Shown piece after piece: positions 1 to 8,313 of a stretch of DNA of 64,000 nt. Origin of the DNA: Amycolatopsis xylanica (GTDB lineage: Bacteria > Actinomycetota > Actinomycetes > Mycobacteriales > Pseudonocardiaceae); the NCBI RefSeq assembly GCF_900107045.1, contig NZ_FNON01000005.1, forward strand, positions 62,001 to 126,000, read 5' to 3'. The position numbers and the translations under genes were made by a program. The first letter of the stretch is position 1. Each line of letters starts with the position of its first letter. The notes below the pieces were generated by a model. The model saw only the letters and a program-made list of their open reading frames with translations, was not told the DNA's origin and did not search any database.

Positions 1-175
1 CGTGCCGACGCTCGCGATCGGCGGGGGCACCACCGACGAGTGGATGCGCCTGTCCGCGAGCGCGGTCGCGGAGGCGATCCCGGATGGACGGTACGTCGTC
101 CTCGAGGGGCAGGACCACGGCGTGCTCGCGCACCCCGAAGCGCTCAAGCCGCTGCTGGCCGAGTTCTTCGGCTAA
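1..175 (+). CDS. C-terminal end of an alpha/beta hydrolase-like protein (partial)
   Basis: An open frame enters from the left edge and ends at TAA 173-175, giving 57 residues. It reads VPTLAIGGGTTDEWMR near its start and ends LLAEFFG. The pattern of a hydrophobic strand (VPTLAIGG), a strand RYVVLEG, then QDHGV resembles the end of alpha/beta hydrolases, where the last strand is followed by the catalytic histidine. The histidine in DHGV would be that residue. The start, the nucleophile and the acid lie outside the window, so substrate and exact family cannot be given. A hairpin terminator begins six bases after the stop codon. Confidence 0.6.
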   Translation, partial: VPTLAIGGGTTDEWMRLSASAVAEAIPDGRYVVLEGQDHGVLAHPEALKPLLAEFFG

Positions 176-180
176 AGGGC

Positions 181-224
181 TCGTGAGTGTTTAGGCCGGT
201 TAGAACCGGCCGTACCACTCACGA
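181..224. terminator. TCGTGAG-type hairpin, copy 1
   Basis: Inverted repeat with outer arms TCGTGAGTG and CACTCACGA and inner arms GGCCGGTT / AACCGGCC around AG. It sits six bases after the stop of the gene entering from the left, and is followed by a C run rather than a T run. A terminator role is inferred from position and symmetry. Confidence 0.65.
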
Positions 225-482
225 CCCCCCAGGTTGGAGTGCGCGGCCCAGCCCCGCGGTGCGCGGCTTGGGTGAGGGAGGCCCTGACCCGAAATGTTGG
301 GTGAGGGAGGCCCTCATCGGGTCGGACTGGGTGAGGGAGGCCCTGACCCGAAATGTTGGGTGAGGGAGGCCCTCACCGGGGCGAACTGGGTGAGGGAGGC
401 CCTGACTCAAGGCAACCTCGGGGGCAGACCTCGGGCGGCTTCCACGCGGCTAGGGCCCGTCCCCCCTCCCGGCTCAAAGGGC

Positions 483-526
483 TCGTGAGTGTTTAGGCCG
501 GTTAGAACCGGCCGTACCACTCACGA
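483..526. terminator. TCGTGAG-type hairpin, copy 2 (inside tandem repeat)
   Basis: Same inverted repeat as at 181-224, displaced by exactly 302 bases as part of the duplicated unit. Confidence 0.55.
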
Positions 527-784
527 CCCCCCAGGTTGGAGTGCGCGGCCCAGCCCCGCGGTGCGCGGCTTGGGTGAGGGAGGCCCTGACCCGAAATGTT
601 GGGTGAGGGAGGCCCTCATCGGGTCGGACTGGGTGAGGGAGGCCCTGACCCGAAATGTTGGGTGAGGGAGGCCCTCACCGGGGCGAACTGGGTGAGGGAG
701 GCCCTGACTCAAGGCAACCTCGGGGGCAGACCTCGGGCGGCTTCCACGCGGCTAGGGCCCGTCCCCCCTCCCGGCTCAAAGGGC

Positions 785-828
785 TCGTGAGTGTTTAGAC
801 CGGTTAGAACCGGCCGTACCACTCACGA
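785..828. terminator. TCGTGAG-type hairpin, copy 3
   Basis: Start of a third, truncated repeat unit. It differs from the other copies by one base in the left inner arm (GACCGGTT instead of GGCCGGTT), leaving a mismatch. It lies ten bases past the stop codon of the leftward metallo-hydrolase gene and may end its transcript. Confidence 0.6.
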
Positions 829-837
829 TCAGCGCGG

Positions 838-1935
838 TCACGAGCCGAGTGCTTGCCACCAGGGGTCGACGGCGGGCGGGGCCGAGACGTCGACCCGCTG
901 GCCGGGCCTGGGGATCGCCAGCTCGACGTCGTGGGCCTTCGCCTCGCGCCAGACGCGGTCAGCCGGCTCGGTCCACGGGTGCATGGCCAGGGTGAACGTG
1001 GCCCAGTGGACCGGGATGAGCAGGCGGGCGCGCACGTCGAGGTGGGTGGCGACGCCCTCCTCCGGGGTCATGTGGATGTCCGGCCAGGTCGGGGCGTACG
1101 CGCCGATCTGGATCAGCGCCGCGTCGAACGGGCCGTGCTCCTCGCCGATCCGGGCGTAGCCGTCGAAGTAGCCGGAATCGCCGGTGTAGAAGACGCGGTG
1201 CTCGGGGCCGATCAGCGCCCACGACGTCCACAAGGTGCTGTCGTTGGACAGGCCGCGGCCGGAGAAGTGCTGGGCCGGGGTCGCCACGAAGCGGACGCCG
1301 GCGACCGTGGCCTCTTCGTTCCAGTCGAGCTCGATGATCCGCGACGCCGGGACACCCCAGCGCTCCAGGTGCGCGCCGATGCCGAGCGGTACCAGGAACG
1401 GGGCGGCCTGCGTCTTGAGCAGGGTCCGCACCGTCGGCATGTCCAGGTGGTCGTAGTGATCATGGGAAATGACGATCGCGTCGATCCGGCCGAGTGACTC
1501 GATCGGCCGAGGCGGCTCGTGGAGCCGCTTCGGACCGGCGAAGGCGGCGGGGGAGACGCGCTCGCCCCACACCGGGTCGAGCAGCACGCGGGCGCCGTCG
1601 ATCTCGACCAGGGTGGACGCGTGCCCGAACCAGGTGAGGTGCAGTCCTTCGGCGCGCGGCGGCAGCGGGTCGCGGACGATCGGGATCTCCCCGGCCGGTT
1701 TGCGCTGCTTGCGGGTCTCGCCGAAGAACATCTCCCGGAAGATCTCGCGGTAGGTCGAGGCGGGCATCTCACGGCGGGGCGCGGTGTTGTGGAACGTCCC
1801 GTCCGCGTACTGCGGCGAGCGCCGCATGCGGTCCACCCTGGCGCCGGTCGCTTTCGCGCCGAACGCCGCGGGCAGGTCCTTCAGTGCCCAGGCGGCGCCC
1901 GCCACGCCCAGCGCCGCCACGATCCTCTTCTTCAT
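838..1935 (-). CDS. Membrane-anchored MBL-fold metal-dependent hydrolase (NAPE-PLD/UlaG-like)
   Basis: A 365-residue metallo-beta-lactamase-fold hydrolase. The N-terminus MKKRIVAALGVAGAAWAL is basic then hydrophobic, suggesting a membrane anchor or uncleaved signal. The fold starts near residue 100 with TWFGHASTLVEIDG and LLDPVWGERVSP. The metal site is the HDHYDHLD motif near residue 160, with later ligands in TPAQHFSGRG, FYTGDSGY and PVHWATF. This layout matches the NAPE-phospholipase D/RomA/UlaG branch, whose members cleave phosphodiester or lactone substrates. The substrate here is not predictable. The desaturase stop codon lies nine bases upstream on the same strand, so the two are probably cotranscribed, which weakly suggests a lipid substrate. 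Confidence 0.85.
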   Translation of the reverse strand: MKKRIVAALGVAGAAWALKDLPAAFGAKATGARVDRMRRSPQYADGTFHNTAPRREMPASTYREIFREMFFGETRKQRKPAGEIPIVRDPLPPRAEGLHLTWFGHASTLVEIDGARVLLDPVWGERVSPAAFAGPKRLHEPPRPIESLGRIDAIVISHDHYDHLDMPTVRTLLKTQAAPFLVPLGIGAHLERWGVPASRIIELDWNEEATVAGVRFVATPAQHFSGRGLSNDSTLWTSWALIGPEHRVFYTGDSGYFDGYARIGEEHGPFDAALIQIGAYAPTWPDIHMTPEEGVATHLDVRARLLIPVHWATFTLAMHPWTEPADRVWREAKAHDVELAIPRPGQRVDVSAPPAVDPWWQALGS

Positions 1936-1944
1936 ACTTCGAGT

Positions 1945-2967
1945 CTACGAGCGGTTCCTGAGAGGTTCCCCAGCCTCGTGGAGGCTGCGCAGCACCAGCG
2001 AGTACGAGTTGAGCAGCGTCGTCTTGCTGTAGGGGATGCCCAGCTCGGCGCAGTAGTCCTCGACGATGCGCTGGGCCTGGGCGAGGTGCGGGGCGGGCAT
2101 GCTGGGGAACAGGTGGTGCTCGATCTGGTAGTTCAGGCCGCCCATCGCGATGTCGACGTGCCGTCCACCCAGGATGTTGCGCGAGGTCAGCACCTGCTTG
2201 CGGAGGAAGTCGAGCTCGGTCTTGCCACTGAGGATCGGCATGCCCTTGTGGCTGGGCGCGAAGACCGATCCCATGTAGACACCCCAGAGGCACTGGTGCA
2301 CCAGCACGAACAGCACGGCTTTACCGGGAGACAACACGGTGAACACCGCGGCCAGGTAGAGCACGACGTGCGCGGTGAGCAGTGACCCCTCGATCCACTT
2401 GTGCTTCAGCGATTTGCTGAACAGCGCGCGGAATCCCGAAACATGCAGGTTGAAGCCCTCGAGCGTGAGCAGCGGGAAGAACAGGAACGCCTGGTAGCGG
2501 CCGATGAACGCGGGCACCCCGCGCGCGGCCTTGGCCTGTTTCTTCGACCAGACCAGCACATCCGGGTCGACATCCGGGTCGAGCTCGTCGTGGTTCGGGT
2601 TGGCGTGGTGGCGGGTGTGCTTGTCCATCCACCAGCCGTAGCTCATGCCGATGCCGAAGTTGCCCATCGCCCAGCCCGCGATCTCGGTCGGCCGCCGCGT
2701 CCGGAAGACCTGGCGGTGCGCGAGGTCGTGGGACAAGAAGGCGATCTGGGCGAACATCACGGCGAAGAAGACCGCGATCCCGAGCGACCACCAGCTGTCG
2801 CCGAGGAAGGCGAAGCCCGTCCAGCCCGCGGCGAAGAGGCCGATCACCAGTGAGAAGCGCGCGATGTAGTAGCCGGGACGCCGCCGGAGGAGGTCCGCCT
2901 CCGAGACGCGCCGGGTAAGCCGCGCGAAATCACTACCGGGCGGCGAGAGAACTTCGTTTGTGGTCAC
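1945..2967 (-). CDS. Membrane fatty acid desaturase (acyl-lipid/acyl-CoA type)
   Basis: Start taken at GTG 2967 (VTTNEVLSPPG, 340 residues); the frame extends further upstream but with no family-like sequence. Three histidine boxes of membrane di-iron desaturases are present: HDLAHRQ, HTRHHANPNHDELDPDVDPD and QIEHHLFP. Q in place of the first H in the last box is typical of front-end/linoleoyl-CoA-type desaturases. Hydrophobic segments flank the boxes (FSLVIGLFAAGWTGFAFLG, LLTAHVVLYLAAVF). It would insert a double bond into membrane lipid acyl chains using ferredoxin or another reductase, none of which is adjacent. Regiospecificity cannot be read from sequence. It is followed closely by the MBL-hydrolase gene. 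Confidence 0.88.
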   Translation of the reverse strand: MTTNEVLSPPGSDFARLTRRVSEADLLRRRPGYYIARFSLVIGLFAAGWTGFAFLGDSWWSLGIAVFFAVMFAQIAFLSHDLAHRQVFRTRRPTEIAGWAMGNFGIGMSYGWWMDKHTRHHANPNHDELDPDVDPDVLVWSKKQAKAARGVPAFIGRYQAFLFFPLLTLEGFNLHVSGFRALFSKSLKHKWIEGSLLTAHVVLYLAAVFTVLSPGKAVLFVLVHQCLWGVYMGSVFAPSHKGMPILSGKTELDFLRKQVLTSRNILGGRHVDIAMGGLNYQIEHHLFPSMPAPHLAQAQRIVEDYCAELGIPYSKTTLLNSYSLVLRSLHEAGEPLRNRS

Positions 2968-3021
2968 ACCCCACACAGTGACAGGTGGCCAGGCGCGCGG
3001 GAATAGCGTGGACCACAATGT

Positions 3022-3915
3022 TCATACTGGGGTTTGCCCTACCCTCGCGAGATGATCGCGGGGCGCGCCGAACAATTGAGCGCTCAGGTGCGCGCGTTTG
3101 AAGTACCGGTGCGCCTCGTGTTCCCATGTGATCGCGATGCCGCCGTGCAACTGGATCATCTCGGCCGCGACCGCGCAAAATGCCTCTGAGCAGTACACTT
3201 TCGCGATCGCGGCCATACGCTCGGACGTCGCCGCGTAGGCCGCGGAGCGCGCGGTCTCGATCAGCACGTACAGGTCGGCCATGCGGTGTTTGAGCGCCTG
3301 AAACCCGCCGATCGCCCGTCCGAACTGCTTTCGTTGCTTGCAGAATTCCACTGTGATGTGCAACGCTCGCGCGGCCGCGCCGGCCTGCTCCGCAGCCAAA
3401 ACCGCCAAGGCGACATCTCTTACCTGATTGATGTTGACTTCACCGACGGGGTGTGCATCGACGATTTCCACGCTCGCGAGGCGCCGCGTCTCGTCCATCG
3501 TCGGGGTGTGCCGCTTGTGGGCGCTGTCCACTTCGTACAGCGTATTTCCCTTGGCGGCCAAGAGGATCTCCGCAGTGTCGCCGTCGATGACGTACTCGCC
3601 GGTAAGTGCCAGCGCGCCGGTGGTGCCCTCGGCCAGCCGGGGCAGCAATCGTTTGCGCGCCGTTTCGTCCTCAGTGGACAGTAGGGCCTGGGTGGCCAGA
3701 ACCGTGCTCAGGAAAGGAACATCCGCCAGCACGCGGCCCAGTTCCTCGGCGACGATCTGGATCTCGGTCAGCCCGGCGCCGAGACCACCGTATTCTTCGG
3801 GAATCGCCAGTGCCGTTACGCCTATTTCACACAGGGCCTGCCATGGTTCCGGGTTGCGTTCCAGTGCTTTTCGCACGCTGGCGCGCAACGCTTCCTGCTC
3901 TTCCGTGAAGCTCAC
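3022..3915 (-). CDS. fadE33: Acyl-CoA dehydrogenase subunit, FadE33-like
   Basis: A 297-residue short acyl-CoA dehydrogenase, last gene of the leftward fadD3 operon. It starts at GTG 3915 with a GTGA overlap onto the preceding gene. The C-terminal helix bundle is visible (EFCKQRKQFGRAIGGFQALKHRMADLY), followed by QLHGGIAITWEHEAHRYFKRA, which contains the GG-x-x-x-T-x-E-H element carrying the catalytic glutamate. The middle beta-domain is shortened relative to full-length enzymes. That is typical of sterol-degrading FadEs that work as alpha2-beta2 heterotetramers; in M. tuberculosis FadE31 pairs with FadE32 or FadE33. Order and size match the mycobacterial fadE31-fadE32-fadE33 set for HIP degradation. 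Assignment as FadE33 rather than FadE32 rests mainly on gene order. Confidence 0.78.
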   Translation of the reverse strand: MSFTEEQEALRASVRKALERNPEPWQALCEIGVTALAIPEEYGGLGAGLTEIQIVAEELGRVLADVPFLSTVLATQALLSTEDETARKRLLPRLAEGTTGALALTGEYVIDGDTAEILLAAKGNTLYEVDSAHKRHTPTMDETRRLASVEIVDAHPVGEVNINQVRDVALAVLAAEQAGAAARALHITVEFCKQRKQFGRAIGGFQALKHRMADLYVLIETARSAAYAATSERMAAIAKVYCSEAFCAVAAEMIQLHGGIAITWEHEAHRYFKRAHLSAQLFGAPRDHLARVGQTPV

Positions 3916-4790
3916 AGCGACTCCAATACACGTGCGCGGTGAAATCCTTGTGTGCCCCAGGCGGCGATCAAGGCGCGCACTTTGGTCAGCCGGGCACCCA
4001 GTGGATGTTCGGCCGTATAGCCGATCGCGCCGTGGACTTGAAGACCGGTCCGCGCGGCCAGCTGGGCGGCGTCGGCGACGGCGACCTTCGCCGCCGAAAC
4101 GTCGCGGGGACTCAGGCTCAAGGCTGCCGCGTAGAGCAACGGCTTGGCGAGTTCGAGCCGGGTGACGACCTCGGCGAGCAGATGCTTGATCGCCTGATAT
4201 CGGCCGATTTCCCGGCCGTATTGTTTCCGTTGTTTCGCGTATGCAACAGAATTGTCCAGTAGCCAGCGGCCTAGGCCTAGTAATTGGGCCGTGGTGGCGA
4301 GCGCGCCGAGCTCGAACGCGCGCGCCGCGTCGGCCGCCTTGCCGATGATCTCACCTGGCTCGACCTCGAACAGCCTGCGCGATTTGTCCACAGAGGACAA
4401 GCCGCGTCCGGCGGTGAAGGCCCTCAGGTCGTCGCCGTCCACGAAGATCCTCGCTTCGGCGGTGTCCGCGTCGAGCGCGTACGGCACATGTGGCGGGTAG
4501 ACAATGGACGCCCAGGTCTCACCCGCCGCGACGCCCGCCAGGATTTCGTCGTCGAGCAGAGCCGGAAGCACGGCGACCGTGTCGACCCAGGGGCCTGGTG
4601 TGGCGTGATAGCCGAGCTGGTCGAAGGCGACCACGAGGTCGACCGTGCTCGCGTCGAGCCCGTCGAATCGTTCTGGGACAAGCAAAGCCGGGACGCCCAG
4701 TTCGGCGAGGCCTTTGGGGCCGGTCTCGGTCAGGCAGGCGTCGATGCTGGCCGCGAAGTCGAGTTGCTCCTGGGACAGTGCGAACCTCAT
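3912..4790 (-). CDS. fadE32: Acyl-CoA dehydrogenase subunit, FadE32-like
   Basis: 292 residues, ATG 4790, ATGA overlap with the fadE31 stop. An N-terminal helical segment (FALSQEQLDFAASIDACL) leads to the C-terminal bundle with YAKQRKQYGREIGRYQAIKHLLAEV and LQVHGAIGYTAEHPLGARLTKVRAL. The T-A-E-H sequence keeps a glutamate at the usual catalytic position. Like its neighbour it is shorter than a complete acyl-CoA dehydrogenase and should need the FadE31-like partner to build the FAD sites. FadE32 of M. tuberculosis has been linked to dehydrogenation of a late HIP-derived dioyl-CoA. The subunit name is by synteny. Confidence 0.78.
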   Translation of the reverse strand: MRFALSQEQLDFAASIDACLTETGPKGLAELGVPALLVPERFDGLDASTVDLVVAFDQLGYHATPGPWVDTVAVLPALLDDEILAGVAAGETWASIVYPPHVPYALDADTAEARIFVDGDDLRAFTAGRGLSSVDKSRRLFEVEPGEIIGKAADAARAFELGALATTAQLLGLGRWLLDNSVAYAKQRKQYGREIGRYQAIKHLLAEVVTRLELAKPLLYAAALSLSPRDVSAAKVAVADAAQLAARTGLQVHGAIGYTAEHPLGARLTKVRALIAAWGTQGFHRARVLESL

Positions 4791-5917
4791 CGGTCACCTC
4801 GCGGCAGGCCGAGCAGGCGTTCGGCGACGGTGGTGCGCTGGATCTGGTCGGTGCCGCCGTAGATCGGCCCGGCGAGCGAGAACAGCCACCCGTCCGACCA
4901 GCCGTCCACCTCGGCCTCCGGGCCGAGCAGATCCAGCGCCGTCTCGTGCAGCGCGACGTCCAACTGCGACCAGAAAAGCTTGTTGACACTGGACTCCGGC
5001 CCGAGCTGCCCGCCTTCGGCGAGCCTGGTGACCGTGCCGAAGGTGTAGAGCTGATATGCCCGCGCGCCGATCCAGGCGTCCGCGACCCGATCCGCGACCT
5101 CGCGAGGCCTGCCATGGCGATCCCACTCCTCGACGAGCCGATCCGCGGCCGCGAGGAAACGGCCGGGACTGCGCAAGGACAATCCGCGCTCGTTGTTGGC
5201 CGTGGTCATGGCGACCTTCCAGCCTTCGCCGACCGCGCCGATCACGTCCACATCGGACACGAAGACGTCGTCGAAGAACATCTCCGCGAACCCGGGTTCG
5301 CCGTCGAGCTGGGGGATCGGGCGGACGGTCACCCCCTCGGCCCGCAGATCCGCCATGAAGTAGGTCAGTCCTTTGTGGCGGCTGCTCGCCGGATCACTGC
5401 GGAACAACCCGAACGCATGGTCGGCGAAGGCGGCACGCGAACTCCACGTCTTCTGCCCGTTGAGCAGCCAGCCGCCGTCGGTGCGGGTCGCGGTGCTGCG
5501 CAGCGCGGCGATGTCGCTACCCGCTTCGGGCTCTGACCAAGCCTGCGCCCAGACTTCTTCGGAGCGCGCCATTTTCGGGAGTATCCGGCGCCGCTGCTCC
5601 TCGGTGCCGTGGGAGAACAGCGTCGGCGCGAGCATGAAGATCCCGTTTTGGTTGACCCGCAAGGGCGCGCCCGCGGCGTAGTACTCCTCCTCGAACAGCA
5701 CCCACTCCAGCAGGCTCGCGTCCCGCCCGCCGAATTCCGCGGGCCACGAAACGACCGACCAGCGCGCGTCGGCCAGCCGCGCTTCCCACTCGCGATGTTC
5801 GGCGAACCCCGCGGCGGTGTCGAAGGACGCCAGACGGCGATCCGGCACGTTCGACCGAAGCCAGTCGCGGGCCTCGTCGCGAAAGGCGATCGTGGCGGCG
5901 TCGAGATCCAGGTCCAT
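4787..5917 (-). CDS. fadE31: Acyl-CoA dehydrogenase, FadE31-like
   Basis: A full-length 376-residue acyl-CoA dehydrogenase (M. tuberculosis FadE31 is about 377). It contains QAWSEPEAGSDIAALRSTATR and NGQKTWSSRAAFADHAFGLFR of the FAD/substrate beta-domain, and ends IYGGTDQIQRTTVAERLLGLPRG, the family's C-terminal flavin-contacting segment. It probably forms heterotetramers with the two short FadE proteins encoded immediately downstream. The role is alpha,beta-dehydrogenation of CoA thioesters derived from rings C/D. The upstream hydratase stop overlaps its start codon, so translation is likely coupled. Confidence 0.85.
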   Translation of the reverse strand: MDLDLDAATIAFRDEARDWLRSNVPDRRLASFDTAAGFAEHREWEARLADARWSVVSWPAEFGGRDASLLEWVLFEEEYYAAGAPLRVNQNGIFMLAPTLFSHGTEEQRRRILPKMARSEEVWAQAWSEPEAGSDIAALRSTATRTDGGWLLNGQKTWSSRAAFADHAFGLFRSDPASSRHKGLTYFMADLRAEGVTVRPIPQLDGEPGFAEMFFDDVFVSDVDVIGAVGEGWKVAMTTANNERGLSLRSPGRFLAAADRLVEEWDRHGRPREVADRVADAWIGARAYQLYTFGTVTRLAEGGQLGPESSVNKLFWSQLDVALHETALDLLGPEAEVDGWSDGWLFSLAGPIYGGTDQIQRTTVAERLLGLPRGDR

Positions 5918-6759
5918 CAGGATTTCCGATTCGCGTCGCGCATCGAGCGGGCGTCCTGGCCGCCGAGCGAGTCACCGCCGGACAGCTCGGCGTTGTGGGC
6001 GTGCGCGAAATGATGCAACCCGAACACGGAGTCCATTCCGGACCGCAGGCCCATCAGGTCTTCGGCCTGGTTGACCGCCTTCTTCGCCAGCGCCAAGCCG
6101 AAACGGGGCATCTCGGCGATCTTCTCCGCGAGCGCGAGCGTCTCCTTCTCGAGATCGTCACGCGGCACGACCCGGTTGAGCATGCCCCATTCCTTGGCCT
6201 GCTGAGCGCTGAACCGCTCGCCGGTGAACAGCACCTCCTTGGCCGCGCGCGGGCCGAGCACCCACGGGTGCGCGAAGTACTCGACCCCCGGGATTCCCAT
6301 CCGCACCACGGGATCGGCGAAGAACGCGTCCTCGGAGGCGACGATCAGGTCGCACACCCACGCGAGCATCAGCGCGCCCGCGATGCACGCGCCCTGCACA
6401 CTCGCGATGGTCGGCTTCGGGATTTCCCGCCAGCGGCGGCACATCCCGAGATAGACCTCGGACTCGCGCGCGAACCGCTGGTCACCGCCCTCGGCGCCGA
6501 CATGGTCCCACCACAGGACCGCCTTGCGCTCGAACGAGACGTCGGCGTCGCGCCCGGGTGAGCCGATGTCGTGTCCCGCCGAGAAATGCTTGCCCTCGCC
6601 GGCGAGCACGATCACCTTGACCTCGTCGTCCTCGACCGCTCGCTGGAACGACGCGTCGAGCGCGTACGTCATGGCCGAGTTCTGCGCGTTGCGGTACTCG
6701 GGCCGGTTCATGGTCACGATCGCGACCGGGCCGCGCCGTTCGTACCGGACCTCGCTCAT
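5917..6759 (-). CDS. Enoyl-CoA hydratase/isomerase-family protein in the HIP operon
   Basis: A 280-residue crotonase-fold protein: IVTMNRPEYRNAQNSAM near the N-terminus, oxyanion-hole segments GKHFSAGHDIGS and SVQGACIAGALMLAWVCDLIVASEDAFFADP, and a helical C-terminus. It lies between fadD3 and fadE31 with overlapping start and stop codons on both sides (ATGA with fadD3), so it is part of the HIP operon. In the M. tuberculosis arrangement fadD3 is followed directly by fadE31, so this gene is an addition. Hydration of an enoyl-CoA produced by a neighbouring FadE is the simplest role; hydrolase or isomerase activity is equally possible in this fold. Confidence 0.82.
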   Translation of the reverse strand: MSEVRYERRGPVAIVTMNRPEYRNAQNSAMTYALDASFQRAVEDDEVKVIVLAGEGKHFSAGHDIGSPGRDADVSFERKAVLWWDHVGAEGGDQRFARESEVYLGMCRRWREIPKPTIASVQGACIAGALMLAWVCDLIVASEDAFFADPVVRMGIPGVEYFAHPWVLGPRAAKEVLFTGERFSAQQAKEWGMLNRVVPRDDLEKETLALAEKIAEMPRFGLALAKKAVNQAEDLMGLRSGMDSVFGLHHFAHAHNAELSGGDSLGGQDARSMRDANRKS

Positions 6760-8249
6760 GGGTTTTCCTCTCGCAGTACGCGTTTCAGCACTTTCCCGGA
6801 GGCATTGCGCGGCAGTTCGTCCCGGAATTCGACGAACCGCGGCTGTTTGTAGTTCGCGAGGTTCTTCTTGCAGTAGGCGAAGACGTCCTCTTCGGACAGT
6901 TCGCCCCGGCGCAGGATGTACGCCTTCCCGACCTCGCCGAGCAGCTTGTCGGGCACCCCGATCACGGCGGACTCCGCGACCCCGTCCAGCCAGGCCAGCG
7001 CCTGCTCGACCTCGGCGGGGTAGACGTTGAACCCGCCGACCACGTACATGTCCTTGATGCGGTCGGTGATCCGCAGATAGCCGCGCTCGTCGAGCACGCC
7101 GACGTCGCCGGTGTGCAGCCAGCCGTCGGCGTCGATCGCCTTCGCGGTGGCCTCGGGATCGTCGAGATAGCCGAGCATCATGTTGGGGCCACGCAACAGG
7201 ACTTCGCCGTATTCGCCCAGTTTCACCTCGAACCCGGCGGCCGCGCGGCCGGAGAACCGTGCCACGGTCGCCTTGTCGTCACCGGGTCTGGACATCGTCG
7301 CGACGACCGCTTCGGTGAGGCCGTAGCCGGTGAGCACGGTCTCGAAGCCGATCTCGGTCTGCATGCGCTCGACGAGTGCCTCGGGCACGGTCGCGGCGCC
7401 GGTCACCGCCAGCCGCAGGCTGGAGAGGTCGTGCGTCAGGCGTTCGGGCGTGTCGAGCAGGACCTGGTAGATCGTGGGCGCGCCGGGCAGCACGCTGATC
7501 CGCTCCGCTTCGATGAGCCGCAACGTTTCGTGGACGTCGAAAGTCCGCTGAGGCACGAGCGTCACCCCGCGCAGCAGCGCCGCGACGATACCCGCCTTGT
7601 ACCCGAAGCTGTGGAAGAATGGGTTGATCACGAGGTAGCGGTCGCGCTCGGTCAGCTCGCCGCATTCACCCCAGGCGTCGGCCACCGCGAGCGTCCGGCG
7701 GTGGCTGGTCATCGCCCCCTTGCTCTGGCCCGTGGTGCCGGAGGTGAACAGGATGTCGCTCACGTCGTCCGGGCCGACCTGCGGCAGCAAGCCGACGTAG
7801 TGCGGAATGGCAGCCCATTCGGTGACCCCGTCGCGCGGCGGTTCCTCGCCTTCGACCGGAATGCGCAGCACGGTCGCGGGCACCGAGCCGTCGAGGTCGG
7901 CGAGCCGGTCGACACCGAGGAACGTGCCGGTGATGATCAACGCCGACGCGTCGCTGCGGCGCAGGATGTCGCTCGTCTCGCGCGCGGTGAAGCGGGTGTT
8001 GATCGGGACCAGGGTCGCGCCTGCGGTCAGTACGCCGAGCGCGGCGACGACCCAATGCCAGGTGTTGGGGGCGCAGAGCGCGACGCGGTCACCGTGGCGC
8101 ACCCCCGAATTCGCCAGGAAGCCCGCCACGTCACGGGCATGGGTGTGCAGCTCGCGGTAGGTGAGGCGCACGTCGCCGTCGGCCAGCGCCTCCTGGGCGC
8201 CGAACCGCTCGGCCGCGGCCGCCAACGCCGCCGGGATCGTCTCTTCCAT
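6756..8249 (-). CDS. fadD3: HIP-CoA ligase, FadD3-like acyl-CoA synthetase
   Basis: 497 residues from ATG 8249, preceded by AGGGAG at a good distance; the open frame runs further upstream across the operator and is not coding. The P-loop ILFTSGTTGQSKGAM is near residue 165, with the adenylation motifs YGLTEAV and GWLHTGDVGVLDERGYLRITDR, and the C-terminal lysine in PRNASGKVLKR. M. tuberculosis FadD3 is about 503 residues and activates HIP, the propionate left after rings A/B are removed, to its CoA ester. It diverges from fadE30, with a KstR2 box between them. It is the first gene of a fadD3-echA-fadE31-fadE32-fadE33 operon. Confidence 0.88.
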   Translation of the reverse strand: MEETIPAALAAAAERFGAQEALADGDVRLTYRELHTHARDVAGFLANSGVRHGDRVALCAPNTWHWVVAALGVLTAGATLVPINTRFTARETSDILRRSDASALIITGTFLGVDRLADLDGSVPATVLRIPVEGEEPPRDGVTEWAAIPHYVGLLPQVGPDDVSDILFTSGTTGQSKGAMTSHRRTLAVADAWGECGELTERDRYLVINPFFHSFGYKAGIVAALLRGVTLVPQRTFDVHETLRLIEAERISVLPGAPTIYQVLLDTPERLTHDLSSLRLAVTGAATVPEALVERMQTEIGFETVLTGYGLTEAVVATMSRPGDDKATVARFSGRAAAGFEVKLGEYGEVLLRGPNMMLGYLDDPEATAKAIDADGWLHTGDVGVLDERGYLRITDRIKDMYVVGGFNVYPAEVEQALAWLDGVAESAVIGVPDKLLGEVGKAYILRRGELSEEDVFAYCKKNLANYKQPRFVEFRDELPRNASGKVLKRVLREENP

Positions 8250-8262
8250 CTGAGGTCTCCCT

Positions 8263-8276
8263 AGCAAGTGCTTGGT
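8263..8276. promoter_or_regulatory. KstR2 operator between fadD3 and fadE30
   Basis: The 14-mer AGCAAGTGCTTGGT matches the published KstR2 consensus AnCAAGnnCTTGnT at every fixed position. It lies 14 bases upstream of the fadD3 start and 38 bases upstream of the fadE30 start, so one dimeric site could repress both divergent operons. The kstR2 gene is third in the rightward operon, implying autoregulation relieved by HIP-CoA. Confidence 0.88.
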
Positions 8277-8313
8277 AGGGTAGCCTACGCAGGAGCTCGC
8301 CAGATGTCGACAG

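Larger units (their letters stand above)
176..779. repeat. 302-bp perfect tandem duplication packed with GTGAGGGAGGCCCTCAC palindromes
   Basis: This 660-base gap between two genes contains no credible gene. Two adjacent copies of a 302-bp unit (176-477 and 478-779) look identical, and the first ~48 bases of a third copy follow. Each unit starts with a TCGTGAG hairpin and then holds five copies of a palindrome whose core is GGTGAGGGAGGCCCTCACC, some with CTGACC in the right arm. The ten copies lie between about 270 and 711. Short open frames across the array are repeat translations with no features of a protein. Confidence 0.9.

Noticed and set aside
270..711. CRISPR array
   Set aside because: Regularly spaced repeats are present, but spacers are themselves repeated, the units are palindromes in tandemly duplicated DNA, and no cas genes are nearby.
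219..790. Paired 63- and 64-residue open frames (MSQGLPHPVRPGEG..., MLGEGGPHRVGLG...)
   Set aside because: They translate the GTGAGGGAGG palindromes in both directions and repeat exactly with the 302-bp unit; no ribosome sites.
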